This document shows positions 23,541 to 32,456 of a DNA stretch of 64,000 nt, in pieces. Source of the DNA: Kaistella polysaccharea (GTDB taxonomy: Bacteria; Bacteroidota; Bacteroidia; Flavobacteriales; Weeksellaceae); assembly GCF_020410745.1 (NCBI RefSeq), contig NZ_CP084528.1:310001-374000 (forward strand), given 5' to 3'. Each line of letters starts with the position of its first letter. Within the stretch, counting starts at the first letter, position 1. The notes beneath the pieces are model-generated. The model saw nothing but the letters and a program-made list of their open reading frames with translations. It made no database searches and was not told the DNA's origin. The position numbers were made by a program, and so were the translations under genes.

Positions 23541-26125
23541 GTCGGTTTCGTTATTTTATTTAAAGCTGCGGGAATTTGCAGCAAATCGAAATCACTTCCA
23601 TAAATCAAATATTTATTTTCCCATTGATCGGCATATTTTTCTTTGAATTCTCGTAAAGTTTGATAATGTTTAAAGCTTCCCACGCGGTTATAAACAAATT
23701 TCAAAATGTCCTCTGCTGTATTATCTGGTTCTTTTGTTCCGCCCAGTGGAGTTAACCCTAGATTGATGGCATTTAAATTTTTAAGTTTTGCATATTCTAC
23801 CAGTTTTACAATCATGGCATCCATACTTCCATTTGGCGCATTTACCGTTTTCCGAATTAAATCGTACGTGCATTCACCGGGCGCGTAATCTGGGATTATA
23901 TTTAAAAAGGCTTCAATTTTTCCCTCGTTATTTTTTACAGTGATTAAATTTTGATTTTTAATTTCAGAACGGTCGAACATTCCTTGGGAAAAAACCATTT
24001 CCTGTTTTTCGAATTCCATTAGCCATTCCTCGGAAATACATTGAATTTCGCTTAGAATTTCTTCATTTTGTGGCGCATATAAAATTTCCGTAGAGAATCC
24101 TTTTTTTGATAATGAACTTAAACCATTCCGGAGAGATTTTCGTGCTTTTCCTTCTAACTTGAAATTTTCAATATTCAGGATCGCTTCCTGACCAATAAAA
24201 AGTTTTTGTTTTTTAAATGGTTTAAAAAGAAATAAACTTTGTTCATCAATTCGATAATAAACAGATTTAAGTCCGTTTTTTTTACAGAAATTTTCAAATT
24301 CTGTAATCATCTGTTCTTTGGTGTTTAAGTCGCAAACCGGGTCTTCCAGCACAAATGCAAAATGGTTTGCGATACTGTAAGAAATAAAACCTTCGGTTTT
24401 TTCAGAAAAATAGAATTGCTTTTCAGCCGATATTTTGAAGAAATCGAGAGATGAACTGCCATAAAGTTCTACTAAATTTTTAGCTTCCTCAAAATCGTTG
24501 AAGGTTTCTTCGGCATTGACCAATCTCTTAACATTAAAAACGGAAAAAATAAACAAGAGCCAAGAAGCGATTCCAATGAAGTAGTTGATAAATTGGAAAT
24601 CTTTAGCAAATCCCGTTTTTGGCGTTAGACCGCTATCTTGAAAGAGTAGAAAACTGTGAAGCGTATAAAAGAGAGATTCTCGCCAGGTGAAGTCCATCCC
24701 AAAATGCCGCTTATCGATAAAATAAAAACTGAGGAAATTGAAAATAATGATCAGGAGTAAAAGGCCTATTAACCAAGAAAATCCAACCCGTAAATATTTT
24801 CTGTTCGTTTTTAAAATATATTCCTTGCGACTGATCAGCAGGAGGGAAATAATTAATAAGGCAAAAAGGGCTTCCTCGTAGTCAAGCGCTTTGAAAAGAT
24901 TTCCAAAAAAAGAAATGACCGCCAGAATTAAAGCAAAATACCACCCACGTTTTAAACCTCGCAAAAGATAGGCAGCACTCACTACTAAAAGAATTCCGGC
25001 AATTAAAGTCAGGATTTTAGAGAAATGCATCGCTTCATCAGAAAGGTACATTTTACCTATTTTTAACCGGTTTAAAAGCGGAGGCGTTATAACTGAAATA
25101 ATATTAATTAACCCTAAAATAAATATGGAAAGTGCGGGTAAAATTCGGGCAATAATTTTTCTCCCATTCCATATGAAAGCCAGAAGTCCCAGTAAAAGGG
25201 GAAGCCAAAATTCAAAAACTCTGTAAAGCAACGTAATTCCTAATCCCTGACTGTGAGAAAATCCAAAGTTTGCTAAAATATAAATTAAAGTAAATTCCAC
25301 GGCGCCTAAACCCCGTAAAAAAGGCGATACCAACATGAGCAAAACAGAAATTGTATATCCAATTGCAGCGGCGGAAAAAGATCCGGGCGTTCCAAAAGCG
25401 AACATCGCAATCAACAAATGAAAAATACCGCAAAATTCAATTAGAACTGAAATTAATACGGTTTCGTAAAATGAAATCTTGTTTATTTCCCCGCCAAAAA
25501 ACTCATCAACACTGTTTATTTGTTTTGGAAATTTCTTTTCGATGAGTTGATAAACCATTCCTTTACTTCGAAGGGAATTCACCATCCAAAAAACTAAACC
25601 GATGAAAATACCAATTCCCAGAAGCCATATTCCAGAGTTCCCGAAATTTTTATTGACAAAAGCTGCGTACGCAACAACTGGAATTCCGACAAGGAAAACA
25701 GTAAGAATACCAACAAAGCCGTAAATCGCACTGGCTTTATGAATGCTTTTCTGGATGTAATTTTTACGCTGTAATTGTCGCGGCGTAAAAGCCAAAGAAC
25801 TGATTCCACCCGCCGGCAGAAAAACACTGAGAAAGTTTCTTTTTAGAAATAATTCTAAGGCTTCCGTAATTTTTATTTTCACTCCTACAGCCCGGAAACT
25901 GGTGACGTACATAAGCGCTTGTAAAAAAACGTAAAAGATAGTGAGCAAAAGGCCAGCAACAATCCAAAATGTTTTAGCCAGTTTGATCTGGGGAATAATA
26001 GAAGACATTTCTTCTCTTTCGCTTCTGAAAAAAACGAAAGCAAGAAAAAGAATTAAAACCGCAAGAAGTTCCTGCCATTTAATTTTTAGAAATATTTTTT
26101 TTAAAAAATTAAACTTTTCATCCAT
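23537..26125 (-). CDS. mprF: Bifunctional aminoacyl-phosphatidylglycerol synthetase/flippase MprF
   Basis: The 862-residue protein has an N-terminal polytopic flippase domain (about 1-530, some 13-14 hydrophobic helices, with FLPAGGISSLAFTPRQ and SPFLRGLGAVEFTL typical of the UPF0104 family). The C-terminal cytoplasmic GNAT-like synthetase domain (DUF2156, about 540-860) shows SLRNGLSSLSKKG, GSMDAMIVKLVEYAK and INLGLTPLGG. MprF transfers lysine or alanine from tRNA to phosphatidylglycerol and flips the product, lowering surface negative charge. It is coupled to the AcvB-like gene by a 4-base overlap. Confidence 0.93.
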   Translation of the reverse strand: MDEKFNFLKKIFLKIKWQELLAVLILFLAFVFFRSEREEMSSIIPQIKLAKTFWIVAGLLLTIFYVFLQALMYVTSFRAVGVKIKITEALELFLKRNFLSVFLPAGGISSLAFTPRQLQRKNYIQKSIHKASAIYGFVGILTVFLVGIPVVAYAAFVNKNFGNSGIWLLGIGIFIGLVFWMVNSLRSKGMVYQLIEKKFPKQINSVDEFFGGEINKISFYETVLISVLIEFCGIFHLLIAMFAFGTPGSFSAAAIGYTISVLLMLVSPFLRGLGAVEFTLIYILANFGFSHSQGLGITLLYRVFEFWLPLLLGLLAFIWNGRKIIARILPALSIFILGLINIISVITPPLLNRLKIGKMYLSDEAMHFSKILTLIAGILLVVSAAYLLRGLKRGWYFALILAVISFFGNLFKALDYEEALFALLIISLLLISRKEYILKTNRKYLRVGFSWLIGLLLLIIIFNFLSFYFIDKRHFGMDFTWRESLFYTLHSFLLFQDSGLTPKTGFAKDFQFINYFIGIASWLLFIFSVFNVKRLVNAEETFNDFEEAKNLVELYGSSSLDFFKISAEKQFYFSEKTEGFISYSIANHFAFVLEDPVCDLNTKEQMITEFENFCKKNGLKSVYYRIDEQSLFLFKPFKKQKLFIGQEAILNIENFKLEGKARKSLRNGLSSLSKKGFSTEILYAPQNEEILSEIQCISEEWLMEFEKQEMVFSQGMFDRSEIKNQNLITVKNNEGKIEAFLNIIPDYAPGECTYDLIRKTVNAPNGSMDAMIVKLVEYAKLKNLNAINLGLTPLGGTKEPDNTAEDILKFVYNRVGSFKHYQTLREFKEKYADQWENKYLIYGSDFDLLQIPAALNKITKPT

Positions 26126-26360
26126 TATCCTTATAATTATTTAACAATAAAAAAAGAAATCGTCGGTTCTTATAATCAAAGGTAAACACTTTATAAAACG
26201 ATTTGTTTTTTATTGGGTTTTTTGATTAAAAATTTTTAAAAAATGATGTAGTTTATGCTGGACTTTTTTTAGAAATCTACCATTTCAGAATTTTTAATTT
26301 AAATCAAATTAATTAAATTAAAGAATTCAAAAGAATTTCCCTTTTGTTTTAGGATCTATT

Positions 26361-26368
26361 TATATTTG
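26361..26368 (+). promoter_or_regulatory. -7 promoter box for the 103-aa hypothetical gene
   Basis: TATATTTG matches the consensus exactly and lies 34 bases before the ATG at 26403. TTTTG at 26342-26346 is upstream but closer than usual. Confidence 0.5.
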
Positions 26369-26402
26369 TTTTTATTAATTTTACAAGGTCAAAATTTTAG
26401 CA

Positions 26403-26714
26403 ATGAATTTATCTCCGGAGGGACAAAAACTCTTTAACCGATTGATTTCTGAGATGTTGGAAGACGGTTTTGTAAGAATAAGTGATTATACTTTCTATAA
26501 AAAAGTGGGAAGTATGACCGTGTCTTTGGGAGATCATGCGCTAAATATTATGCATCAAGGGAAGTGTTACGGCATCATACCAGAGCGGGAATTTCTGAAA
26601 CTTTCGAACGGATTTGAACCCATTCTGTCTCAAGTAAAGTATCTGCTGGCTTTTTCAATGCGTCAGGATATGAATCGTTTGGTCAACTTCTTTTCGACCT
26701 ACTTTCTGAACTAA
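26403..26714 (+). CDS. Hypothetical protein (103 aa)
   Basis: I recognise no family. The protein is soluble, with a predicted alpha/beta pattern: a first helix (EGQKLFNRLISEMLEDG), strands around VRISDYTFYKKVGSMTVSLG, GKCYGIIPEREFLKL, and a C-terminal amphipathic helix rich in Phe and Met. It is the only plus-strand gene between mprF and the SulP gene and has its own -7 box. Codon use looks like its neighbours. Confidence 0.65.
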   Translation: MNLSPEGQKLFNRLISEMLEDGFVRISDYTFYKKVGSMTVSLGDHALNIMHQGKCYGIIPEREFLKLSNGFEPILSQVKYLLAFSMRQDMNRLVNFFSTYFLN

Positions 26715-26794
26715 AAGATTAATTCGAATATTTGCGCTCTGTAATTAACCTTATTACCGTAGAATTATTTCAAAATCCGCCACCCAAGTAAAAA

Positions 26795-28330
26795 TTACTT
26801 TTCAACTGCAACCAAATATTCTGGGTCTTTCATAATGTTCACATCAATTACTGCTTCAGCATTATTAAGAAGTCGAATACAATCTGTGCTTAAATTTTTA
26901 AGATGAACATGTTTTCCCGCTGCGCTGTATTTTTTAGTTAAGTTGTTGAGCGCGTCGATCGCTGACATATCTGCCACACGCGAATCCTTGAAATTAATAA
27001 TGACCTGATCAGGATCTTCTGTAATTTTGAATTTTTCAGAAAAAGTCATCACCGAGCCGAAAAATAGCGGTCCGTAAATGTCATAATGTTTGGCACCATT
27101 TTCATCAATGTAAGTTCGGGCCCGAATTCTTTTCGCACTTTCCCAGGCAAAAACCAACGCCGAAATAATTACGCCGATCAGTACCGCTAACGCCAAATTA
27201 TGAAGCATTACCGTAATTACTGCAACGAGAATTCCCACGAAAATATCATGCTTCGGCATTTTATTCAGTATTTTAAAACTTGCCCATTCAAACGTTCCGA
27301 GGGCTACCATAATCATCACTCCAACTAGTGCGGCCATCGGTAATCGACCGATTACAGGTGCACCAAAAAGAATAATGAGTAAAATGGTAATGGCCGCGAC
27401 AATTCCCGAAAGTCTTGCTCTGGAACCGGCGGATAAATTAACAAGGGTTTGTGCAATCATAGGACAACCACCCATTCCAAAAAAGAATCCATTGGCAATA
27501 TTAGAACTTCCTTGTGCAATACATTCGCGGTTTCCATTGCCTCTTGTTCCGGTCATTTCATCAACCAAATTTAAGGTTAGCAGGCCTTCTGTTAAACCAA
27601 CTGCAGCAAAGATTAAAGAGTAGGGAAGTATTGTCTGAAATGCTTCCCAGGTAAATGGAATATTGGGAATATGAAAAGGCGGGAAACCACCTTCAATAGA
27701 AGCAATATCCTGTACAGTTTTGGTATTGATTCCAAAAATTACCACCAGCGCAAACACTACGATAATTGCGACGAGTGAAGAAGGAATTTTTTTTGTAATC
27801 TTTGGGAATAAAATGACAATAGCCACGGTTAATGCGACCAGACCAATCATCACAAAAAGTGCCTCGCCCTGAAGCCAGGAAAATGTTCCGTTGGCCATTA
27901 CCTTAAATTGATCAAGCTGCGACATAAAGATAATTACCGCAAGTCCGTTGACGAACCCATACATAACAGGTTGCGGAACGAGGCGAATAAACTTGCTGAA
28001 TTTAAAGACACCAATTAAAATTTGGATAACGCCTGCAAGCGCAACTGCGGCAAAAACATATTCCAGACCGTTGGAACGCATCAGCGCGATTAGAACAATT
28101 ACTGTCGCACCGGCACCTCCGGAAACCATTCCTGGTCTTCCACCGAAAATTGCAGTAATTAATCCGGCAATAAATGCAGCGTAAAGACCGACGAGTGGAG
28201 GGAATCCGGCTAAAATTGCGAAGGACAAGGATTCGGGAATCATCGTCATCGCGACCGTTAGACCTGCCAATATTTCAGTTCTATAATCTACTTTTTGGGT
28301 GAAGTCGAAAAGGTTAAGTGCTATTTTCAT
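26795..28330 (-). CDS. SulP family inorganic anion transporter
   Basis: The 511-residue protein has the SulP fold: about 11-14 membrane helices from residue 15 to 390, with the family signatures VGLYAAFIAGLITAIFGGRPGM, GGAGATVIVLIAL and NIANGFFFGMGGCPMIAQT. A cytoplasmic STAS domain follows (about 420-505, VIINFKDSRVADMSAIDAL). SulP carriers move sulfate, bicarbonate, nitrate or dicarboxylates; the substrate is not evident. A probable promoter box lies about 140 bases upstream at 28475-28468. No carbonic anhydrase gene is adjacent. Confidence 0.92.
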   Translation of the reverse strand: MKIALNLFDFTQKVDYRTEILAGLTVAMTMIPESLSFAILAGFPPLVGLYAAFIAGLITAIFGGRPGMVSGGAGATVIVLIALMRSNGLEYVFAAVALAGVIQILIGVFKFSKFIRLVPQPVMYGFVNGLAVIIFMSQLDQFKVMANGTFSWLQGEALFVMIGLVALTVAIVILFPKITKKIPSSLVAIIVVFALVVIFGINTKTVQDIASIEGGFPPFHIPNIPFTWEAFQTILPYSLIFAAVGLTEGLLTLNLVDEMTGTRGNGNRECIAQGSSNIANGFFFGMGGCPMIAQTLVNLSAGSRARLSGIVAAITILLIILFGAPVIGRLPMAALVGVMIMVALGTFEWASFKILNKMPKHDIFVGILVAVITVMLHNLALAVLIGVIISALVFAWESAKRIRARTYIDENGAKHYDIYGPLFFGSVMTFSEKFKITEDPDQVIINFKDSRVADMSAIDALNNLTKKYSAAGKHVHLKNLSTDCIRLLNNAEAVIDVNIMKDPEYLVAVEK

Positions 28331-28665
28331 GTATTTTTAAGCAAAAGATAGGTACTGATCTTGCTTTGTCAAAGTTTTTAAACTTCTTGCAAGACAGAAT
28401 TGTGATGTAAAATTTAGATGATGATTATTCCAATATAGAAAAATCATCCCTCAATTTTTGAAGATTGCAAAAATACTAAAATAAAAAAAAGCGTTGCGAA
28501 TGGAACTCAAATTGGCAAAAATTATCCTTTTAAATTTCCTTTAGAGCAAGAAGAAACTGTACCATGATACAAAGACTAATTTTCGGTGTAGTGTCGTAAT
28601 GTTGCTAACCTAATAAGTCTTTTCCAAGTTATTAAGTATAAAAAATAAGATGTCGCTGGTAAATT
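28331..28665. other. 335-base spacer between SulP and DUF488 genes
   Basis: No convincing gene is present. On the minus strand TATTTTTG (28475-28468) is a likely -7 box for the SulP gene, giving a leader of about 135 bases. The plus strand has a 44-codon stretch open to 28567 but without a start codon, which I do not call a gene. Confidence 0.5.
28468..28475 (-). promoter_or_regulatory. -7 promoter box for the SulP gene
   Basis: Minus-strand TATTTTTG matches TAnnTTTG. It is far (about 138 bases) from the start codon, so the leader could hold regulation, or the true promoter may lie closer. Confidence 0.4.
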
Positions 28666-29022
28666 TTAGGATGAAATTTTATTTAAATACGTTTTTAATA
28701 CTACGGCTTGATTAAAGGCTTCACCTTTTGCGGAGTATAAAAGGGTCAGCGGTTTATCTTTGGCAATATTTTTAATCCTTTTCATTTCTTCACTCTGCAA
28801 ATCTAATTCAGCCTCGTATCGTTCAGAGAACTTAGGAAAATTTTCTTCCTGATGGTTAAACCATTTTCGAAGGTCGGTTGATGGTGCGATATTCTTATTC
28901 CATTCATCAAGTTTTGCTTCTTCTTTTGAAACGCCACGCGGCCAAATACGATCTACAAGCATTCTATAACCGTCGTTTTCTGAAGCTTCTTCATAAATTC
29001 TTTTGATAAGTATTTCCCTCAT
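28666..29022 (-). CDS. DUF488 family protein
   Basis: The 118-residue protein carries the DUF488 hallmarks LVDRIWPRGVSKEEAKLDEW, WNKNIAPSTDLRKWF and TLLYSAKGEAFNQAVVL. The family resembles rhodanese-like or nucleotide-hydrolase folds but has no established activity. It lies between SulP and an AcfC-like gene, all on the minus strand, separated by about 100-base spacers, so they may be independent units. Confidence 0.88.
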   Translation of the reverse strand: MREILIKRIYEEASENDGYRMLVDRIWPRGVSKEEAKLDEWNKNIAPSTDLRKWFNHQEENFPKFSERYEAELDLQSEEMKRIKNIAKDKPLTLLYSAKGEAFNQAVVLKTYLNKISS

Positions 29023-29129
29023 GGTTTACTTTTTTTATGAAATTAGAAAACCTTAGTAAATATCGACGACTTTGATCCTGTGATAGAGAAATCTTTTTAA
29101 TGAAAATTAAATATATTACAACTTGATTT

Positions 29130-29873
29130 TCATTCCCAACCCCATTTTTTAAAGATGTCATGTCCTTCTTTAGATTTCATAAAAGTTATAAACTTTTCAG
29201 ACATCTTTTTATGCTTAGATATCGCAGTCAACGCAATTGGAGTTCCGCGATATACATTTATAGCAGCGGGCAATATTACAACTTGTGTAATGTCTTTTAG
29301 GCGGTAATGCCAAGACTGGTAGTTAATCCAGGCGTCGAAACTTTTGTCTGTTTTCCAGGCTTCTATTCCGAGCGCAGTATTCCCAAAAGATTCTTTTATA
29401 TTTTTCTGGATACCGCCAATTGCATCCTGTTTTCCGGCGATATCTTCCCATAATCCCAATTGACCGGCGCCATTAACATCTAAAATTGCAATATCTTTTT
29501 TAATAAGATCTCGCAAGGAATTGATTTGCTTCGGATTTCCAGGCCTTACTAATATTGATGCGCCTCTTTTGTAAAGTTCAGTTCGGGTTGTATTATCGAG
29601 GAAATCTTTGTGTTTCATGGAAAAAGCGGTCAGCATATATTCGGCACCACCATAAATAAGATCTGCATTTTGTTTCGCTTTTTCGATCCATCGGTCTTCG
29701 GGACCAGCCATAACTTTAACAACGATGTCATTTTTCTCTCCGAATAATTGTGCGCATTCGTCAATTGGTGCGAAAGGCCCACCGGGACCGTAAACATATA
29801 GTGTGTCCTTCTGCGCATGAAGCAGATTTGGCAAGATTAAAAATAGGGTCAGCGCAAATAGTAATTTTTTCAT
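29130..29873 (-). CDS. AcfC-like periplasmic substrate-binding protein
   Basis: The 247-residue exported protein (signal peptide 1-20, LLHA-Q) resembles Vibrio AcfC and sulfate/molybdate-type binding proteins. It shows LYVYGPGGPFAPIDECAQ at the mature N-terminus, KAKQNADLIYGGAEYML, the basic RGASILVRPGNP, GAGQLGLWEDIAG and a C-terminal KKWGW. It should bind an oxyanion in the periplasm. No ABC permease or ATPase gene is adjacent, so its transport partner is elsewhere or it acts as a sensor. A SulP anion carrier lies two genes downstream. Confidence 0.82.
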   Translation of the reverse strand: MKKLLFALTLFLILPNLLHAQKDTLYVYGPGGPFAPIDECAQLFGEKNDIVVKVMAGPEDRWIEKAKQNADLIYGGAEYMLTAFSMKHKDFLDNTTRTELYKRGASILVRPGNPKQINSLRDLIKKDIAILDVNGAGQLGLWEDIAGKQDAIGGIQKNIKESFGNTALGIEAWKTDKSFDAWINYQSWHYRLKDITQVVILPAAINVYRGTPIALTAISKHKKMSEKFITFMKSKEGHDIFKKWGWE

Positions 29874-29908
29874 CTTTAATTTTTGAAGGTGTAAAATCGG
29901 TCCTATAA

Positions 29909-30688
29909 TTACACTAAATCGCTATTTTCGAGTGGAATTTCAGGTTGAAGCTGCTGCACAAAATCCTGAAGAAAAGGGAAGGTTTGTATATCTTCGTCGA
30001 TGATAAATCCATTAAAAGTGGTGACATCTAAATCAATTTGTCGTGGGGCATTTTTGTTTTCAGTACGAACTCTTCCTAAAATTGCTTCGATTTGCTTGAG
30101 ATGCATTTTCAGCTCCGACAAACTTTTTTTAGTATGTAGCAGCACTGCGCCGTTAAGAAACTCTGGCTGGGATTCAAATTTCAGCGGTTTTGTTTTTTTA
30201 AATTCGGTACGTTGCATCAGGAATCCAACTTCCTGCAAATATTTCAAAGCCTGAGCAAAATTTTCCTCGCGATTAATATTTGAGCCGAGGGCGATTATTG
30301 CGGTATTATATCTGTCTCTTCCATCAATTTGAACCATCACAGAATCTGTAAAACGTAAAGCATTTGGTTTTTCAACCTTTACATTGATCTCCTCCAGTCC
30401 AGCATTTGAGTTTTGTATGTGTACATATATCTTCTCCGCTAAGGCTTCGATGAGAAAAAAACTTTTATTATCCACGAAATCGATAATCTCTTTCGTGATC
30501 TTTTTATAATCTACAGCATTTTGAATATCATCTGTTTCTGACGCAAGTGCGGTATCATATTTAAAGGAAAAAGAAATGATTAGATCCTGCAGTTTTTCAG
30601 TTTCCCAGTCCATAAAACCTATAAATGCACGGAGACGAAGATTCTCTATCTTCACGATTGATAATTTCGGATTAAAGGTTGTACCCAT
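29909..30688 (-). CDS. folK: Bifunctional dihydroneopterin aldolase / HPPK fusion (FolB-FolK)
   Basis: The 259-residue protein joins two folate enzymes. Residues 11-122 are FolB/FolX-like: FIGFMDWETEKLQ with Glu29, the LIEALAEKI helix with Glu81, and VKVEKPNAL with the catalytic-type Lys107. Residues 128-240 are 6-hydroxymethyl-dihydropterin pyrophosphokinase: IIALGSNINREENF and NAPRQIDLDVTTFNG, which holds the metal-binding Asp pair. The FolB part could instead be a FolX epimerase. It lies just downstream of a FolM/PTR1-like reductase gene. Confidence 0.9.
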   Translation of the reverse strand: MGTTFNPKLSIVKIENLRLRAFIGFMDWETEKLQDLIISFSFKYDTALASETDDIQNAVDYKKITKEIIDFVDNKSFFLIEALAEKIYVHIQNSNAGLEEINVKVEKPNALRFTDSVMVQIDGRDRYNTAIIALGSNINREENFAQALKYLQEVGFLMQRTEFKKTKPLKFESQPEFLNGAVLLHTKKSLSELKMHLKQIEAILGRVRTENKNAPRQIDLDVTTFNGFIIDEDIQTFPFLQDFVQQLQPEIPLENSDLV

Positions 30689-30763
30689 ATTTTTCTTAAT
30701 TTTATTTAGCTTACTTTCTTAAGTGTAATTCGTGTTTTATTTTTATTTTCTGATAAGTTTTCT

Positions 30764-31483
30764 TTAAACAAGATGTTCCCCACCATCGATAAACAGGGTT
30801 TGTCCCGTAAAAAAATGACTATCTAAGATATACTGAACTGCTTTTGTAATTTCTTCCAAATTACCAATTGTTTTTAATGGAATTTTTTGTGCGAGATTCA
30901 ATAAATAACTTTCGTCTTCACCTTCTGGCGGTAAAATGAGTCCAGGCGCAATACCATTTACCCTAAAATTTGGTGCTAATTCTACGGCAGAGATTTTTGT
31001 GAATTCTTGTAGCAACTTCTTACTCAGAATATAATCAAGATGAACGGTTTTATTTTTCGTGACTTTCGTGTCAATAAAGTTAATAATATTTCCTTTTCCA
31101 TACACTCTTGCAAAAGCTTTTGTCAGTAAATATGCATTCTTGAAATTGATGTCTAACTCTTTATCTAAAAGTTTACTCCCTATCATCTCAAAATTTGAAG
31201 GAACAAAATCTGAGGCGCAGTTCACTAAAATATCCAGCGTAACGTTTTCCCGTTTTAAGTCTTCAAACATTTCATCAAAATCATTTTCCTCCAGAAAATT
31301 AAACTGAAGAAGTTTTGCGTTAACTCCATTTCCCAGGCTGTCAATTTCATCTTTAACCTTCTGCGCTTTTTCCGCTGAAGAATTATAGTGAAGAAGCAAA
31401 CTATAACCTTGTTCTGCAAGATGCAGGGCGACGGCTTTGCCAATTCGGTCGGCGCTGCCAGTGACTAATGCGTAGTTTTTCAT
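30764..31483 (-). CDS. PTR1/FolM-like pteridine reductase (SDR family)
   Basis: The 239-residue short-chain dehydrogenase has the PTR1/FolM form of the cofactor loop (TGSADRIG, residues 8-15) and the Asp-Tyr-Lys catalytic set D138, Y151 and K155. The 13-residue D-to-Y spacing equals that of Leishmania PTR1, and no catalytic Ser is needed. LAPNFRVNGIAPGLILPP also matches FolM. It likely reduces dihydropterins (dihydromonapterin or dihydrofolate) with NADPH. It lies 75 bases upstream of folB-folK, on the same strand. Confidence 0.82.
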   Translation of the reverse strand: MKNYALVTGSADRIGKAVALHLAEQGYSLLLHYNSSAEKAQKVKDEIDSLGNGVNAKLLQFNFLEENDFDEMFEDLKRENVTLDILVNCASDFVPSNFEMIGSKLLDKELDINFKNAYLLTKAFARVYGKGNIINFIDTKVTKNKTVHLDYILSKKLLQEFTKISAVELAPNFRVNGIAPGLILPPEGEDESYLLNLAQKIPLKTIGNLEEITKAVQYILDSHFFTGQTLFIDGGEHLV

Positions 31484-31563
31484 ATTATTTTTACTAATAA
31501 ATACCCAAGTTCAAAGAAGATAACTTGAGCTTACCTATTTCATTTAAAGTTGATATAAATAAA

Positions 31564-32232
31564 TTAAAATCCCTCTCGAACGACAAATTCCTTTTCAACA
31601 CCTAAAGATTCTAATTGACTTTCCACGGCATTCATCATTGCATCTGGACCGCAGAGATAGTAATATTTTAAATCATCTGCACTGTGCTTTTTAATTAAAT
31701 CAGCAGTGATATAACCGTGTTCATATCCTTCAATTTGTTCATCCGATAAAATATTAATAAAATTTTCGCCAAGAAGAGCATCAAATTTATCTTCCAAAAT
31801 AATGTCTTCCTTTTTTTTATTTGCGAAGATTAATTTATTACCGCTAATCTTTCCTTGTTTTTCTAAATCTTTAAAGATCGCAATAAAGGGAGTTATACCG
31901 GCACCACCAGCGATGAAAATCCCTTGACCTTTAAAATAGATATCTCCGAATGGCTCATAATATAATACTTCATCGCCGGGTTTTGCAGAGCGTAGTTCAT
32001 TGGTCATGCCGTGATGGCTGGGATAGGTTTTAATTACAAATTCAATATTCTCTTCATCAGGCAGAGAGGTAAATGTAAAGCAGTTTTTCTTTTCATTCCA
32101 CCCCGGTTTATCGAGTGCGATATCGACTGCCTGACCAGGAATGTAGCTCAGGCCTGCAGGTTTATCAAGAGTAATTCCCAAAACATCGTGGGTCACTTTT
32201 TCAATTGATTTAATTTTGGTTATTTCGGGCAT
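31564..32232 (-). CDS. FAD/NAD(P)-binding flavodoxin/ferredoxin reductase-like protein
   Basis: The ATG at 32232 gives 222 residues (MPEITKIKSIEKVTHDV); a longer frame would add a poorly conserved leader. The FAD-binding barrel (about 5-95) has FTFTSLPDEENIEF at the flavin site, and the NAD(P) domain has FIAGGAGITPFIAIFKDL and YYLCGPDAMMNAVE. No iron-sulfur domain is attached, so it should pass electrons between NAD(P)H and a flavodoxin or ferredoxin-like partner. Divergent from the M20 gene. Confidence 0.85.
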   Translation of the reverse strand: MPEITKIKSIEKVTHDVLGITLDKPAGLSYIPGQAVDIALDKPGWNEKKNCFTFTSLPDEENIEFVIKTYPSHHGMTNELRSAKPGDEVLYYEPFGDIYFKGQGIFIAGGAGITPFIAIFKDLEKQGKISGNKLIFANKKKEDIILEDKFDALLGENFINILSDEQIEGYEHGYITADLIKKHSADDLKYYYLCGPDAMMNAVESQLESLGVEKEFVVREGF

Positions 32233-32456
32233 GACAAGTAATTTTGAATTATAAATATACGACATAAATTTCCGCGAAGATTCTTTAAGAATGTTTCCTA
32301 AGCTATAGATTAGGAACACTGTTTAGATATAGAGTAGATAAGTGCGCAAAAGGTTACAATTTGTAAGACTGATTTCGCCCCTAAAAATCATTCCTTAAAA
32401 ATTCCGTATTTTAAGAGCTTTAGGATTTTCAAATTATTAATATATAACATCGCTAT

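Noticed and set aside
28434-28567. 44-codon plus-strand open stretch in the SulP/DUF488 spacer
   Set aside because: There is no start codon, it overlaps a probable promoter box and no family is recognised.
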